From: an uncultured Pelagibacteraceae bacterium
Lineage (GTDB): Bacteria; Pseudomonadota; Alphaproteobacteria; Pelagibacterales; Pelagibacteraceae
DNA: 64,000 nt
NCBI GenBank assembly: GCA_902556855.1
Contig: CACDXJ010000002.1
Span: 1 to 64,000 of the forward strand
Reading direction: 5' to 3'
Under the pieces are notes generated by a model. The model saw only the letters and a program-made list of their open reading frames with translations. It ran no database searches and was not told the DNA's origin. The position numbers and the translations under genes are program-made. Below are positions 63,310-64,000 of the stretch, in pieces (position 1 is the stretch's first letter; every line of letters starts with the position of its first letter).

Positions 63310-63866
63310 ATTTGTATAATCTCTTTTTCTTTTTCAATTAGTATTTTTTCAATATTTTCAATGTTTGAATCGGTTATTTTTTGTATGTTTTTTTCAAAAT
63401 TTTTATTTTCATCTTCTGATATTTTTTTATCTTTAAGTTTTTTTTTTAAATCTTCGTTAGCTTCTCTTCTGATATTTCTTATTGCGATTTTACTTTTTTC
63501 ACCCATATTTTTTAGAATCTTAATCATCTCTTTTCTTCTTTCCTCCGTAAGGTCTGGAATTCGTAATCTGATTATTTGTCCATCTATTTGTGGATTTATT
63601 CCTAATTCTGATTTTTGTATAGCTGACTCAATAAGGTTTATATTTGCTTTATCCCAAACTTGTATCGAAATCAATCTTGCCTCTGGCACACTTACAGTTC
63701 CAAGTTGTTGTATTGGCATAAATTGTCCGTATACATCGACCTTGATAGTATCCAACATGTTTATATTAGCTCTTCCTGTCCTTAATGTAGATGTATCTTT
63801 TCTGAATGATTGGATGCTCTTTTCCATTTTAATTGAATAGTTTTTCTCGTTAAATTCAGAGCTCAA
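63306..63866 (-). CDS. frr: Ribosome recycling factor (TTG start)
   Basis: A 186-residue factor that splits post-termination ribosomes with EF-G. SFRKDTSTLRTGRANINMLD near the start, VDVYGQFMPIQQLGTVSVPEARLI (cited as PIQQLGTVSVPEAR), RLRIPDLTEERRKEMIK and NIRREANEDLKK match the family. The TTG at 63866 gives the normal length and puts a good AAGGAG-type site (GGAG 7 nt upstream, inside the tsf 3' end) in place; the next ATG would cut off a conserved helix. In most relatives pyrH lies between tsf and frr; it does not here. Confidence 0.95.
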   Translation of the reverse strand: MSSEFNEKNYSIKMEKSIQSFRKDTSTLRTGRANINMLDTIKVDVYGQFMPIQQLGTVSVPEARLISIQVWDKANINLIESAIQKSELGINPQIDGQIIRLRIPDLTEERRKEMIKILKNMGEKSKIAIRNIRREANEDLKKKLKDKKISEDENKNFEKNIQKITDSNIENIEKILIEKEKEIIQI

Positions 63867-63868
63867 TT

Positions 63869-64000
63869 TTACACTCCTTCACCAACTTTAAATCTTATAA
63901 AATCTTTTATTTTTATTTGACCATTTGAAGAATTCTCTTTAATAACATCAGAGACTTTTTTTTGTGAGTCCATGATCCAAATCTGATTTAAAAGTGAGTT
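63869..64000 (-). CDS. tsf: Elongation factor Ts, C-terminal end (gene continues beyond the window)
   Basis: The last 43 codons of EF-Ts, ending TAA at 63871-63869. NSLLNQIWIMDSQKKVSDVI followed by IKDFIRFKVGEGV is the typical C-terminus (LLxQ...V, then RFxVGEG). The start lies outside the window. Only 2 nt separate its stop from the frr start codon. Confidence 0.9.
   Translation of the reverse strand, partial: NSLLNQIWIMDSQKKVSDVIKENSSNGQIKIKDFIRFKVGEGV
63874..63880 (-). promoter_or_regulatory. Ribosome-binding site of frr inside the tsf 3' end
   Basis: GAAGGAG on the minus strand lies 7 nt before the TTG of frr and overlaps the last codons of tsf (Gly-Glu-Gly-Val). It supports the TTG start and suggests coupled translation of tsf and frr. 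Confidence 0.7.

Noticed and set aside
63223-63840. 205-codon plus-strand frame antisense to frr and the uppS start
   Set aside because: Mirror of Lys-rich coding sequence, giving a Ser/Phe/Ile-rich product with no domain; both sense genes are certain.

Overview
The window looks like a chromosome segment from a SAR11-clade alphaproteobacterium (Pelagibacterales, 'Candidatus Pelagibacter'-like). I base this on the very A+T-rich sequence, genes that overlap by 1-20 bases or are a few bases apart, single-copy housekeeping genes in alphaproteobacterial order (ntrYX-trkA; kdsA-eno-ftsB-lipA-ratA-cinA-ispDF; trpEGDC-lexA-gltX; frr-uppS-cdsA-dxr-bamA-skp-lpxD-fabZ-lpxA-lpxI-lpxB), and the prominence of periplasmic-binding-protein ABC transporters. 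I recognised no insertion sequence, prophage or CRISPR array.

Layout. (1) 1-1360 is the only accessory-looking stretch: a partial sulfotransferase, then the 5'-truncated remnants of a GH63-like glycoside hydrolase (minus) and a sugar-ABC ATPase (plus) meeting head to head near 811-814, followed by tRNA-Cys and tRNA-Asn. (2) 1360-9993: an XRE-type regulator, a DUF6134-like exported protein, a cysteine-synthase-like enzyme, the four-gene general L-amino-acid ABC transporter aapJQMP (yhdWXYZ), zapE and galE. (3) 10003-14440: tRNA-Arg and a ferric-iron transporter fbpABC with two perfect tandem Fur-type palindromes upstream of fbpA, plus two small unknown proteins. (4) 14433-19305: a hydratase-like gene, 6-phosphofructokinase, pyruvate kinase, a 57-residue protein, gap, and a DUF2160 membrane protein. 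(5) 19305-27517: a glycerol uptake and activation cluster, gpsA-glpK-glpVSTPQ. (6) 27518-33453: ntrY-ntrX-trkA-trkH. (7) 33502-42372: isoprenoid, phospholipid, lipoate, cell-division, glycolytic, KDO and CTP synthesis genes. (8) 42438-50623: a periplasmic-folding-factor-like gene, trpEGDC, lexA with a clear alphaproteobacterial SOS box, gltX and a RecB/Cas4-like nuclease. (9) 50625-52908: a Pro-Glu-repeat membrane protein, a 40-residue membrane protein, an HDAC-like deacetylase and a GGCT-like protein. (10) 52903-64000: the lipid A / outer-membrane assembly / translation cluster from lpxB back to tsf.

How it works together. Two nutrient-uptake systems (amino acids, glycerol) share one architecture: the binding-protein gene comes first and is followed by a strong intrinsic hairpin before the permease/ATPase genes, which should produce excess binding protein. 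Glycerol would be imported, phosphorylated by GlpK and linked by GpsA to dihydroxyacetone phosphate, which feeds gap, pfk, pyk, eno and tpiA, all present here. Iron uptake appears Fur-controlled, DNA damage LexA-controlled, and NtrYX sits next to K+ uptake.

Points worth a second look include the head-to-head gene remnants, an NtrX without a GAFTGA loop, a phosphofructokinase combining GGDG with PKTIDND, a triosephosphate isomerase with GHSDNR in place of GHSERR, a tRNA-Arg ending 9 nt before the galE start, the RecB/Cas4-like nuclease with two Cys pairs, and the absence of pyrH, rseP and the pdh genes from clusters where they are usually found. I did not find a clearly new multi-gene system.
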